Shown here: positions 12,720 through 23,559 of the stretch, piece by piece
Layout: the number at the start of each line of letters is the position of its first letter
Position numbering within the stretch: position 1 is the stretch's first letter
Assembly: GCA_940337035.1 (NCBI GenBank)
Contig: CALNHX010007622.1
Span: forward strand, 1-64,000
Length of the DNA stretch: 64,000 nucleotides
From: Agriotes lineatus
Taxonomy: Eukaryota; Arthropoda; Insecta; Coleoptera; Elateridae
Reading direction: 5' to 3'
The notes under the pieces: generated by a model
The model's input: the letters and a program-made list of their open reading frames with translations, nothing else
Databases searched by the model: none
Told to the model about the DNA's origin: nothing
Translations under genes and position numbers: made by a program

Positions 12720-15110
12720 ATGCACTCTCAGATCACATTTTATGAAATAAATCTGATTTTGCTGGTTTTAAAATGTATACGTTCGATTCGCAAACATACA
12801 TGGCTTCGAAAATGTAGATGAGTAGCTAAGGTAATGTTGTAAATAATGTAATTAAATTTTTATTTAACCACTTAGGGATTAAAAGTGGCACTTTGGTCCT
12901 TCAGAATGCAAATATGAAATGAATGAAATATTTTTCATGTTTAACTTTTGGAAATTGTGTTTTAAATTGTTTTTGAGGAATTTTGACAAATTTAATGTCA
13001 CTAATTAAAAACTACTAAAACCTGACGCATACTTTTGAATTCCAATACGCTCTTGTGTAGGTTCCATGATCGGATCCAACCAGTGAAATGCTTTTTCCGC
13101 GTTTATTTTACTCTCCTATTACTTATACAGTTACTCTAGCTCGAATCAGAGCCTAGCTCCCTCTCAATTTATAAAATTACACTATCTACTGGTAATTATT
13201 TAAAAACCTTTATACTACAACTACAATTTTACTGATAAATGCTTTGTTTTAAACATACTTGGTAACTATTAGTGATATATGTACTCGTACAATAATTATT
13301 ACTTCCATTACGGTATCTATTCGTGTATAGGGTACTTTTAGAATGTGGAAGGCATTGCTATAAATTTGCTTTATGTGGCTTTGTACTAATTTTGCTGCTA
13401 TTAAACTCAGCTCCTGTAAATAACGGTTTAAAGGACCCAAACCATTTAAATTTTATTCCAAGGTTTCTGCAATGCAGATGTCCATATTGTTAATGTTGGA
13501 TACTGAACTATGTTACCCTAATAATTTCAAAGTGCGAACTGTAGCTGTAAATTTAATCTATGCTCTTTTATATTAGGATAAAGCTATTATTTACATAATA
13601 TTATTCTAGTGGCGCATTTAACGGGAGGCATCAAGCCGATGATCTCTCCTCGTCGCCAGAACTTAAAACGATTTAAATAAAGTACATCTATAGTAGTTAT
13701 GCCGACGGAAATCGAAGTATTTAGTTTCGCGTATGTGGTAAATAATGTTAATGGATTTGTGCAGAAAACATACAGTAAAGTTAAAATGTAATTATAACTA
13801 CATATGATCCCATCAATAATTTTAATTAGTTAGTTAATCCTGGTGGGATCGTTGATTGAATTGAACAGAAAGCTTGCTCAAATAGAATTTGATAATTGAA
13901 TTAGACTTTGGGAGATTACATTTACTTACTTACGTATTAGTATTAGTTAATGTTGTATATTGAGGGCTTGGTCCTGCTTACATTTGGGTATAGGCGTATC
14001 TCATCAAGCCATAATGAACGTAACTGGCCAACAGCCTGTAATTATTGGCGCACTATAATATTCAACCATGTAAAGAACTCTCGGTGGGTTGTAACTAATC
14101 ATGCGTTTCTACTTTATCTATGATTTACTTTACTATTTTGTAGAAAGGTATTTTTTTGTACAGGTTGTAGAACTATTTTTACATCTTATTCATAGCAATG
14201 TAGGTAGTTCTTCATATTTCTTTTCATATGTTGAAAATGACAAGCAACAATTATTAAGAAAAAAATATATTCAACGAGTTAATACCAGGATATTCGTGCT
14301 AAAGAATTTAAAATTATTACAGATATTCAAAACTACAAAACTATACTTAGTTGATTAATTAAGTACTGGAAAAGTCTCACATTACAGCCAGGTATTAACT
14401 TAAAAGCCATACGTTATTACACTTTCTCGATACAGTAGGATTAAATACTCGTACACTATTTCATGTCTTTGGTATATGGTTAATTAGACTTTCTAATGCC
14501 TTATTAATTATATATTTATGCAATTTCTTAGGAATCAACTGAATGAATGAATGATGGAAGACCGTTTCTTTTCGTTAGAATTTAGCTTAACATCACATTT
14601 TAGAAATTCAGCTAGTATAACAAAATGACATCATCTGTGTAATTTCCGTTCACCTGCAGGAAATATTCCGTCATAGAAATATGTGGAATCACCCTTTTTA
14701 GCTAGAAACGCAGGTATACAGCGATAAAGCTTAAAACGATGCCAGACGAGAAAATAACGTGTAATGTGATGGTATGAATGCTGGGCGCAGGAGATTCTGT
14801 ATTACTTGAGAAATCATACTTTTGTGATTAATTCCAAATAGTTTTAGTTTAGTACAGTAGTTATACCACTGATGGAATGAAAATTTAAATACAATTGTTT
14901 ATAAAGAGCAGGCAACCCAAATAATTCTACTCGAAGGAGTGTTTGTAATTCGGTTAGTGCTAATCAATATTGACATTGCATATCGTGGTTTAAAATACTT
15001 TATTACATTAAGTGATATTTATAGACATTAACGATACAAGTTTGATTATGAGCATCTAAACGAAACGATTTTTATTGTTAAAACGAGGCGGCGAGCCGAG
15101 TTTTGCGTCA
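12720..15110. other. AT-rich spacer, no gene recognised
   Basis: Only short ORFs occur (13249-13440 minus, 14101-14358 plus), without domain signal. A small inverted pair GATCCCATCA / TGGTGGGATC lies at about 13807-13851. Confidence 0.4.
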
Positions 15111-15137
15111 ATCAAACGAGTCTCATTAACAGCCAGT

Positions 15138-15309
15138 CTTATAAAGGCCACTAATCTGAGGTTAACTTTAATTCGCTGTTAAAATAAACAAAAGCGCATC
15201 AAAATTTGTTTACTAATGAATAAAATGTCATAAGCATTAACGTTTTGATGCGCTTTTGTTTATTTTAACAGTGAATTAAAGTTAACCTCAGATTAGTGGC
15301 CTTTATAAG
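15138..15309. mobile_element. 172-bp MITE with long terminal inverted repeats
   Basis: CTTATAAAGGCCACTAATCT on the left is repeated in reverse complement at the right end. Near-perfect arms of about 65 bp run through AGGTTAACTTTAATTC and AAACAAAAGCGCATCAAAA. A weaker extension (CAGCCAGT) may take the element to about 15130-15318. Its core (GCATCAAAATTTGTTTACTA, then ATAAGCATT) is shared with the MITE at 35506-35693, so the two are related. It is non-coding. Confidence 0.75.
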
Positions 15310-15409
15310 ATCGACAGTAAGTGCCATAAGCAAACGTGTATTGTTCAATATTTTATTTTCATCAATAAATTCTGGTTCAATCTCTTTTTATATAAAAAGA
15401 GTAATATCC

Positions 15410-15463
15410 ATTACCGCACTGAGTGTGGTAATATCTATCCATTACCGCACTCAGTGCGGTAAT
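15410..15463. repeat. Twin 23-bp palindromes
   Basis: ATTACCGCAC...GTGTGGTAAT (15410-15432) and ATTACCGCAC...GTGCGGTAAT (15441-15463) are each self-complementary and lie 31 bp apart. A further palindrome, CTCTTTTTATATAAAAAGAG, precedes them at 15382-15401. They could be dimeric protein-binding sites or hairpin remnants. No gene is adjacent. Confidence 0.6.
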
Positions 15464-15583
15464 GAAGCTCTTAACAATAATAAAATTAATTTGGTTAATA
15501 GTCTATAACAACACCAATGAAGATAAAGTAACATAACTAATACAATTTTATTAATGTATCATGTTTAGATTGATAAACATATA

Positions 15584-16481
15584 CAGGGTGATCTAAAAGG
15601 GGTGGACATAACTTTAGGAGTTGATTAATCATTCAATTTGAAGTAAAAAATAATACTATGCCCATGTTCGATTCCCAAAGAATACTGAGATAATGTGTTA
15701 ACATCATTTATTGAGAGTAGATCTAGTTAACATTGAAAACGTATGTGCAGGGTCCAAGTTTCATGGCCAGACCTAATTCTGTTAGATTTTTATTTATGGG
15801 ACTGTTTAAAAGAAAAAGTGAGTTCGGTTGCAATCGAGAGTCAACTGCACCTAATAAATCGAGCTCGAGAAGATGCAGCAGAAATTCGTCAAAGGTCTGA
15901 ACAATTGCGTAATGTACAAAATTCAGTTTTTCAACGATATGAAGTCTGCATAACTTGATGACAATCACCTTGAACAGTTACTGCGATTTTAAATTATTGT
16001 TTCTATTACCTTTTGAATGTGCCGGGGTCGGTAGCTCAGTGATAAGCATCCTGACTACTAATATAAGGGTCGCGAGTTCGATTCTCGGCCTCGGTGAGGT
16101 TTTCAAAAATAAAAAAATGCAGATGAAAGCCTCTACAGAATGGCATCATTCAGAAGCGATGTAAAGCCGTGGGTCCCATGTTACTACGATGTGTAGCGTG
16201 TAAAAGATCCCTTGCTATGGTTGGAACTCCTTAGTCTCGGCAAAATTCTAAGTAGGACTTTGACCATATAACCAAAGCAGTCAGTGTCTAAGGTACCTGG
16301 TACTCTGCATGCTTAGACCTTGTCCATTAACAAGCAAACAAACAAACTTTTTGAATGTTAACTAGATGTACTGTAAATAAATGGTTTTGAGAATCAGACC
16401 TGGGTATGTTAGTATTTTTTACTCCAAAACGCATGATTAATCAACCCTTAAAGTTATTTCCACACCTTTTAAATCGCTCTG
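15584..16481 (+). mobile_element. Tc1/mariner-superfamily relic split by a SINE
   Basis: The left end (TA)CAGGGTGATCTAAAAGG is inverted at the right end as CCTTTTAAATCGCTCTG(TA), consistent with a TA target duplication. Similarity between the two ends continues for about 95 bp. Inside, the frame at 15743-15958 gives WPDLILLDFYLWDCLKEKV. This matches the (RS)PDLTPLDFFLWGYLK block around the third catalytic position of IS630/Tc1/mariner-type DDE transposases, followed by a typical SQLHLINRAREDAAEI tail and a C-terminal YEVCIT. The N-terminal and first two catalytic regions are gone, so this is a non-functional deletion derivative. A SINE interrupts it at 16021-16348. Confidence 0.75.
16021..16348 (+). 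mobile_element. tRNA-derived SINE with target duplication
   Basis: This is a 328-bp element with an internal RNA polymerase III promoter. A box A-like GGTCGGTAGCTCAGTGATAA lies near 16026-16045 and a box B-like CGAGTTCGATTCTC near 16072-16085, at the spacing of a tRNA-derived head. A tRNA-unrelated body follows, then a simple 3' tail of CAAA-type repeats (AAGCAAACAAACAAAC). The same 10 bp, TTTTGAATGT, stand immediately before (16011-16020) and after (16349-16358). They mark an LINE-mobilised insertion into the mariner-type relic. The duplication is intact, so the insertion is relatively young. Confidence 0.85.
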
Positions 16482-16499
16482 TAAATCTGATTAAGAAAT

Positions 16500-17325
16500 T
16501 ATGTGTACTGGTTTATTAACTGACGTACAACTAAGACAAATATCCGATATTTCAGATTAATCAACCATATTTAGTAGAATACTACCTGAAACAGTATTGT
16601 CCAGATTACAATATTTGTAGTTAGCGCAGAGAAATTCCGAGGTATATAATTTCATACATAAAAATGATGTTATACTGATGAATATTAAAGGGCTAGATAA
16701 TAAATCGTTTGTATTAAATGGTGGATTTATGTAGTTATTTTTAGTTTAATTATTGTTTATCTAGTGGGCTATTTATAATTCACATCATTACGCATACATA
16801 TAAAGTTATTAGATCTCGTTCTGATTTTTAATTCACGTACTATTTAAACTGTAAACAAACCTACAATTTTCGTTTTAGCGATGTTACAGCGAGTTTTTTT
16901 ATTAACGCAATGATTTTAAGTAAATATCAATAAACTGTTGTGTTTTTTTACATCTTTTACATTTTTCTTTTTTCTATATACAATTACTAGAGATAAAAAA
17001 TCATAAGAATACTTCTTCAGACAAACAAAGTTGGGAGTGCGTGTAAAAATGTACGAAACCTAACAATTCAACGCATGACGGCCCAACCTTTTCTAACTGT
17101 AAAGCTAGAATTCTGGTTCTAGAATCATTTTATTATCAATTAATATATTTTGATGCCTTTGGTTGGTTACTTCATCGACCTCATAATAAATGAATGCCTA
17201 TACTTCTTCAATCATTAAGGGAACAAGTAATTTTATTATCAGCAACATACATTTTATATAATTTTGTCTGACAATTCTTCATGAAAAAATAGAGAATATT
17301 GAAAACAAAAATATTTGTTAGTTAG
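16500..17325. other. AT-rich spacer, no gene recognised
   Basis: Nothing beyond AT-rich sequence could be supported here. Confidence 0.4.
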
Positions 17326-17329
17326 TACA

Positions 17330-17715
17330 TACGTAATAACTAACTGCAATTTGCGAATATTACTTTTGACCTTGACTACTATTACAAGAAAAGTCGGTAA
17401 ATTGAGCAAAGTGGAGTATGTCACACCGAATGGATGTAAACATAGTAACTTGATAACATCATAACCTATCAGAATCAGTTCTTTGCCAGTTTGTTATATT
17501 GTTAAGCGATCGCGTAATTACCTCGTCAGGATGGTGAAGCGGCACAACCGCCGGACTGCCGAACTTGAGGACGCGCGTTCGGATCTTGATCTCGTCAAAT
17601 TTTGGTGAAAGTTATCCAAAGATGCTGACGGAAATTTCTATTACTTGTTACACCGAAATCTGAAATACCCCATTTGTAATCTCCGCTAACGGCATTGGAA
17701 AATTGCCGACCGTTT
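17330..17715 (+). repeat. Dispersed tRNA-like repeat, copy A
   Basis: This aligns by eye with 23060-23530. Shared blocks include GGATGTAAACATAGTAACTTG (GGTTGTAAACATGGTAACTTG in the other copy), GTTAAGCGATCGCGTAA and CGCGTTCGGATCTTGAT. The 3' block GAAATCTGAAATACCCC is also shared. The stretch 17525-17590 resembles a tRNA with a box B-like GCGTTCGGATC. A degenerate SINE is likely, but the promoter boxes are eroded. Confidence 0.45.
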
Positions 17716-17724
17716 TTTAAACTC

Positions 17725-18280
17725 ATTTTCTCCATCTAGGCTTAGCAGTAATCAGTTCCCGTTTCATGTCGCGCAATTATTTTGTTTAGTGGATCGGAAA
17801 TCCCAAAAAGCGCATGGCAAAAATCTCTCCATGCCAACAGAGTCCCAAATTATTGATAAAGGGCTTGCACCGTCTAATCAGGTTTAATATTTTTTTGCGT
17901 GTTTTGTTAATCAAGTGTTAGCCCTTGTAATCAATGTTAATTCTAACTCTCGCGAATATGTGTTTTTTATTTATTATCGATTTAGCTTAGAGCTGTAGTT
18001 CAATTGCAGGCTACACAATAAATAACAGTGTTTGAGTTACTAAAAAACAAATTGGACAGAATAAAGACAGTTTTGTGAACGCATGATAAAACATTGCAAT
18101 AAAGCTGGCAATTATGTAAATAACATAGGTAATTGAATAGATTTTAATGAATTGTGTTCTTTTGATTACCCCCAATTTCCTCTTGAAACGAATTTACTAG
18201 ACCTACTAAATTATCGAAGGAAAAAGTACAGGGTTGCATATAAAAAATCGATGACGCCACTGTTTGAAAACTAGTTAGCA
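17725..18280. other. AT-rich spacer, no gene recognised
   Basis: No ORF, RNA gene or repeat could be supported here. Confidence 0.4.
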
Positions 18281-19084
18281 AAGGACCCTTTGAGTTAGCT
18301 TGCTCAGCGGTGGAGGCTAATGGCGGCAGTCAAGAACCTGGAGGCGTATCCCTCAGCTAAACAATGGATTGGTTGAATAATTATTCATTTAGTCGTAGTC
18401 TTAGTATATATGGGATAATAATTAATAGTTAAATACGTGGTCGTTCGGCTTGGAGCGCGAAGGCTGCAGATGGCCCTCCACATTTGTTCGAGCTCGGTCC
18501 CCCTGATGTCGGCCAACCGCACTTCTACGTCCCAATCGAAGATCGGGGGGATGGGTGGCGGTCGGTCCAAGCGGCCGCCTAGTTGGTCGAAAGGCCTATC
18601 CAGGAAAAGCTGGTTCGATGGGCTCTTGAGAGAGGTGCGAGCCTCCATTCGTTCTGGGGCTGCATTTGGGGGTGACTGCCGTATCGGTAGGAAGGGGCCC
18701 GACCTGGTGGAGAGTGGCGTGGGTCTTGGTATCGGGTTCTGGCTTTCTCCGTCAACGGAGAGTCAGGTGGGGGCGTCGAAAAAGGTCCAAACAACTGTTT
18801 GAGTGACGGGCGTTGACTGAAAATTATGCTGCGGAGGCACGGTCTGTGAAGGAGTATTTCTATGTGTCGTCAGGTCCGGGTTTAAGCTGTGGATATGACT
18901 TGGGGCAGGATCTCGTGGCGACGCTCATCTGTCCTCGTTGGGGCTTGCCCGGCCTGGGGCTGGTCGTTGTGGCTGATTTAAGCTGTCCTCGTTGAAGCTG
19001 GGTTGGCCTGGGGCTGATCCTTGTAGCTGGAAGGTCGTCTGATCGTTTCTACTCGACGAGGTAGACTGTGTGGCTGCGCGGACC

Positions 19085-19260
19085 CTCAGGCTGAAGTAGC
19101 CGGTGGTGCGGTTTGCTCAGGCTGGAGTGGTCAGGCTGGTGGACTCCTGTTTCCAAGGAGTCAAGGTGGTGAGGTCTGCGGCTGGTGGACCTTCCGGCTG
19201 GATTGTTCAGGCTAGTGAACCCTTCAGGCTGGGGTGGTCAGGCTGGAATTCTGCTGGAGT
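19085..19260. repeat. Degenerate CAGGCTGG tandem array
   Basis: TCAGGCTGG or close variants recur at least six times at irregular spacing of roughly 20-60 bp (for example TGGTCAGGCTGG near 19128 and 19227). Read on the minus strand it is a CCAGCCTGA-rich, probably untranslated, segment between the TATA-like box and the minus-strand ORFs. Confidence 0.5.
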
Positions 19261-19309
19261 GTGGTGGTTTCGACTCGACGATGTTGAGTGATTTTCTGTT
19301 CCCAATGCT

Positions 19310-19322
19310 TCACTATTTAAAG
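19310..19322 (-). promoter_or_regulatory. Possible TATA-containing promoter (minus strand)
   Basis: The minus strand reads CCCTTTAAATAGTGAAGC in an otherwise GC-rich setting, with TCACTCAAC about 30 bp downstream as a possible initiator. It would transcribe toward the unassigned ORFs at 18.4-18.8 kb. The call rests on motif and position only. Confidence 0.25.
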
Positions 19323-19659
19323 GGCCGCTTTTGCTTTTTCGTCGAGGTGGTGGAGTCACTAGGTTAACTGGTCGGCGGGTCCAATAGGATGCTTAATTTG
19401 GGCAACACTGGGTTGATAAAAACCAAGCATTTTGATAACAAACACGAAGGGGTTGCGCAGATGCGTCCGCTAATCATTTTGTTGCCGTTAGCTCCCCCGG
19501 GGAGATATTTCGTTATTGTATTATATCCGCCCTCGGTTAGGTTGCTTGCCTCGGAATCGGTACGGCTTTCGTTGCTTTTCTCGCATTTTTCCACGTGTAG
19601 AAACATTTCGCACGAGGCTGATTGGTTTAGTGAAATGTTTTATAATTATTTTGAATCTT

Positions 19660-20860
19660 AGTATATTGGAGTAAAGCTGCTTTATAATTTTGCTGACTCG
19701 CGGTTGTTCGCGAGTTGGTTTTTATGGCTGACTTCGGGTCCTTTTATGGGCTTGCCCGAGTCTTGTAAAACCTATGGTTGAGGATTTCTTGCTAATTTTG
19801 ACTTATGCTTTTATTAGGGTTCCGTGTGGTTTTATGCTGGGCCGGTAAATGCGCCTGGGTTAATTATTAAGATGTTTATTTTTCAAATGGTACGCGCTCG
19901 CTGATTCGAGGCATTTGCTTTTGTTGGGCATTTACGGCTGTTTGCTGGCATTTTTCCGTTTCCAAAAAGTCCTTACACGGGGCATTTGTGTGTATGGATA
20001 CGTAATTTAGGGTTTTTTGGCGGTCCGCGTTAAAGATCTTTATTTCATAATGCCTGTTGTTTGGCTTCGACGCAGGTAAGACTATTTTTATTTGCCTGTT
20101 TCCGAGGGTGCTGATTTTACTGCTCGTTTGCTCTGATTAAACGGCCCTGCTTGTAAATTCCGTGCTCATATTTTTAACTGTCACTTTTATGATGGAACGT
20201 TTTGGAGCACACGTACGCATTGTCTGGGTTTAATCAAAAGCCGGCTCGTGTAATAGTTATTGCCAAAATGGAATTAAATTTTTCAGTAATAATTATTTAT
20301 TATATAAGTAGTGTTATGTGGATATTATCCATTAGAGAAAAAGTGTGGGCAATGAGGCTGTAGGCCGTGTGGGCTAATTTTCTCGTAAAACTACGCGTGC
20401 AGTACAAGATTTTATCTACACCTCTAAATAAACTCAGAAATCACAGTCCCTGTTTGTTTTAACGTTATCGGTGGCCGGTGAAATCAGAACATAGATGGCA
20501 ATAAATATTATTGCGTAAACCAAAACTCACTAGCTGAGTTATGGCAATCAAAAAGTCACAGTGTGTAATATTGATATTGCGATTATTAAAATCGCTATCG
20601 GGCGTTTATCGAGAGGTATTGGATAACTACTATTTTTCTCCAAACGTCACTAAATATGACGTGTATTGCTTCAACTGATGACTAAATTGTTATTTTTCTG
20701 CCAAGCCAGAGAAAATACATCAACCGATGTTTATTTTGTTTGGAATTTTATTATAACTTTCCAGTGCATTCTTTACAACTCCAAATTTTTGGAATCTAAA
20801 TAGTTTCGTAATCAAAATAATTATAATGTTGAATTGAAGGTAGCTAATTCTACGTTTGGA
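19660..20860. other. Intermediate-composition spacer, no gene recognised
   Basis: G+C falls gradually away from the island at 18.4-19.6 kb. A polyadenylation-type AATAAA near 20425 lies just before AAATCACA. It could mark an LTR end, but no matching second LTR was found. Confidence 0.3.
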
Positions 20861-20862
20861 GA

Positions 20863-20998
20863 AATATCATATTTTATTCGGAGCTAAAGCACTTTTCTGT
20901 AGTTCTCGGACGAACGACGTGAGTCCGAGAAACGCTACAGATCCGTCGCAAAAAGTGATTCATTAGCTCCTTATAAAATAATATACCTACTATTATTA
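20863..20998. mobile_element. Fold-back element H3
   Basis: AATATCATATTTTATTCGGAGC with CTAAAGCACTTTT is inverted as AAAAGTGATTCATTAGCTCC with TTATAAAATAATATACC. Inner arms TCTCGGAC / GTCCGAGA surround an ACGACGT loop. It shares the GGAGC-(N)-AAAG arm start and AT outer motif with H1. Confidence 0.6.
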
Positions 20999-21004
20999 GA
21001 AGTG

Positions 21005-23050
21005 ATAAAATGAATATTAACGTTATTTGTGTCCTAACTTCCTCATTAAAAAGGTAAAAGGTAAAGTTGAATAAAGTTTAGAGAAAAAAAATGAGGATTT
21101 AAAATTTACAGTTACATTTCGCAACTCTTGAACTTGTGTTTTGCGACTTCCATCTACGGATAAGAGCAACTTGTAAAGGAGACGTGTTAATAAGCTCTTC
21201 AATGGCTGAAAACTGGCAAGGTACATTTATTGCAAATATAAATAGAATATGATCAAAGACAAACATTTTCTTTTATTCGCTTTTCCACTGTGCAGATCTC
21301 ATTATAGCAGTAAGGTACAAAGTTTCCATTGACAACATTGTTTCAAAGCGATTTAAAGAGGAGCATATCGTATTTTTTATGTTGACAACAAAGGGACTGC
21401 GAAACAAATAATAAAATTCTCGGGTCTTGTATAAAAGCCTAACTTTCAGCCTGCTCCGGTGTCAGAAATTTAATATCCGTCTATTATCAGCATACAAGAT
21501 TTTACCGTCAGCTCGATTGACGTTCTGTATGGAACCTTGACATAACTTAAATCAGGTAGGGAAGAAGAGAAGGCAAGGGAACAATAAATAAATGGGAGAA
21601 TTGATATTGACTGAAAGGTATGGCTTGTATGATGACGGAAAAACTCATCTTAAAATTTCAACACCATCTTACAGTTAGTCATCTGTTTGATTTTTAGGCG
21701 TTTTTCGTCTTACAACGAATTTTATTTTGGACATACAGCCTTCTTATTTATGCCTTTCAAGAGCAATTTCCGATATTGAAACACTGAAAGGCACCCGAGG
21801 GCTGTGTTTGGTCATGTTTCCTTAGGTCTCCGTAAGCTCAGTTATTGACTTTGCTTTTAGTGGGGAACCAATAAAAATATTTCGAACGCAGTTATGTGAA
21901 ACTTCCACGCATTCTGCAGCGAATTTCATAATATTTAGTGGGCAAGCTTCAACGGAATGTTCGTTACTGTAGGGTTAAAATGAATTAAGGTGAGCACAGA
22001 AATATTTTAATTAAATGGGCTTAGCTCTGTGATAAAGATCCGCAGCTATTCTGAAACGAGTCGATTACATATTACTAACTTTAGTGATTATAAACAGGTT
22101 AGTCAGTATGTTGCAAACTCACTGAAAATTTTTTCGAAATATTTTAATGAACAAAGAGTAACGTTCGAATTAAAAAATAATATATAGGTTTAAGGGTATG
22201 TTGTGTTGAGGAAACATGGCAAAATCATTAGCTTTTGTAGCGTAGGTGATCTTAATTTAATTAAGTTCATTGCACGATATAATTTTGTTTAGAAAAGCTA
22301 GTATTTCCCTATATTTAGTATGAAGATACTTGGAAGGAACTTTGTCAGCTGATATATTAGCGTCACTCAACGTGTTTCATAATGTAAATGGCTTCACATT
22401 ACGTCACAGTGTAACATCGTGCTATGTTTCACAATTCTGCAAATTACCCTGGAGATATCAATCATGATTTTCTCAAATTGACCTTGACGTAATGGCGTTA
22501 TCGACGCTTGGTATCTCCCTATAAATTTCATTATCCTTTCGATTACTTCATAAATTTCAGGTGTGGTTTACTGTCAGCATTGCAATATTAAGTGTGTTTG
22601 AAATCGTACGTCAAATGAAAATATCTCCTTTTAAATTATTATAAATTATTTGTTTGTTTTTAAAGTGTGCTTATCTTTAATGATCACGAGATTTTGTTTT
22701 AGGGCCAATTAAAACACAATAAAATGAATATTCCTAAACCATCTATATACTCTTCATATCAGATATTTGATGTTTTAGAATATAGAATAATTTATATGTG
22801 TAGCCTTTCACTGTATGAAATAATAATGTATTATTTTGCCTTTTTTAAGCAGATCTATATGTCTTACTTGTCTGTAAGCTTCCAAGTCAAGCACTAATAA
22901 ATAACTTGAAGTTAATTATATACGTATGCATGTGGTGTTCCAATTATTATAAAATAAAACTGGGAGTGAGTTGTATCGATTAGTTCTTATTTTATAATAA
23001 CTTTTTTACTTCGGCACAACCTGCCGAAATATTGCTTTCGGCCCCGACCA
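21005..23050. other. AT-rich spacer, no gene recognised
   Basis: No ORF with domain content was found. A minor inverted pair ATTATAAAATAA / TTATTTTATAAT lies at about 22945-23000. Confidence 0.4.
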
Positions 23051-23059
23051 TTTTTACAC

Positions 23060-23530
23060 ATTTACAATCTTGTGGTAACCGCACGACCAACTAAAAATTA
23101 TACGAAGTGTTTCATCAAGCTACATAATTTTTGTGAAGGCAGCAGCTGCTTCAACATTAAAGTCAAAAAATTAATAAAGGATGAGTATGCCATTCCGGGT
23201 GGTTGTAAACATGGTAACTTGAGAACACCATGGTCTATAAGGATGATTTTTGCACCATTGCATGTGGAATATTAATGCAAAGAACTAAAAAGTTTTTGGG
23301 TGAGATTAGAGTCTTGCTTTGTGTGTATTGGTCAATTTGTATTTGCGTTACGTTATGCTAAGCGGTCATCTAACTATTCTGTTAGATTGGTGTAATGTCG
23401 ACGTCCGTGAACTGTGGATCCTGAAGTCGCCGTTCGAATTCGGGCAAGATTTTTAAAATTATTGAAAGATACGGATGCAAATTTTTATTTCTTCTCACCC
23501 TTAAATTTGAAATACCGGCGCTTTTGGTCT
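23060..23530 (+). repeat. Dispersed tRNA-like repeat, copy B
   Basis: This is the second copy of the repeat at 17330-17715, in the same orientation. It keeps a better box B-like GCCGTTCGAATTCGGGC near 23431-23447, the TAAGCGGTCATCTAACT stretch near 23359, and the block TTAAATTTGAAATACCGG. The ORFs at 23072 and 23414 are by-products of this repeat. Confidence 0.45.
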
Positions 23531-23559
23531 CATTCGTACTCTAAGATAACGATATTGAT

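Larger units (their letters stand above)
18430..19330 (-). other. GC-rich island with unassigned minus-strand ORFs
   Basis: This block is clearly richer in G+C and CpG than the rest of the window. On the minus strand, ORFs at 18794-18579 and 18648-18385 overlap in different frames. Both are rich in Pro, Arg and Ser, and the second ends with a more ordered segment (DWDVEVRLADIRGTELEQMW). They may be one product split by a frameshift, but no family is recognised. A TATA-like TTTAAATAG on the minus strand (about 19312-19320) sits upstream. Between it and the ORFs is a stretch rich in CAGCCTGA units (19085-19260). Possible explanations are an LTR retrotransposon leader plus gag, or a first exon and CpG-rich promoter of a host gene. 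Neither can be decided by reading. Confidence 0.35.

Noticed and set aside
16021..16095. Functional tRNA gene
   Set aside because: The tRNA-like head has box A and box B but continues into a longer body with a CAAA tail and a target duplication, so it is a SINE.
20330..20470. Solo LTR ending near AATAAACTCAG...AAATCACA
   Set aside because: There is no second LTR, primer-binding site or target duplication that I can show. AATAAA alone is expected by chance in AT-rich DNA.
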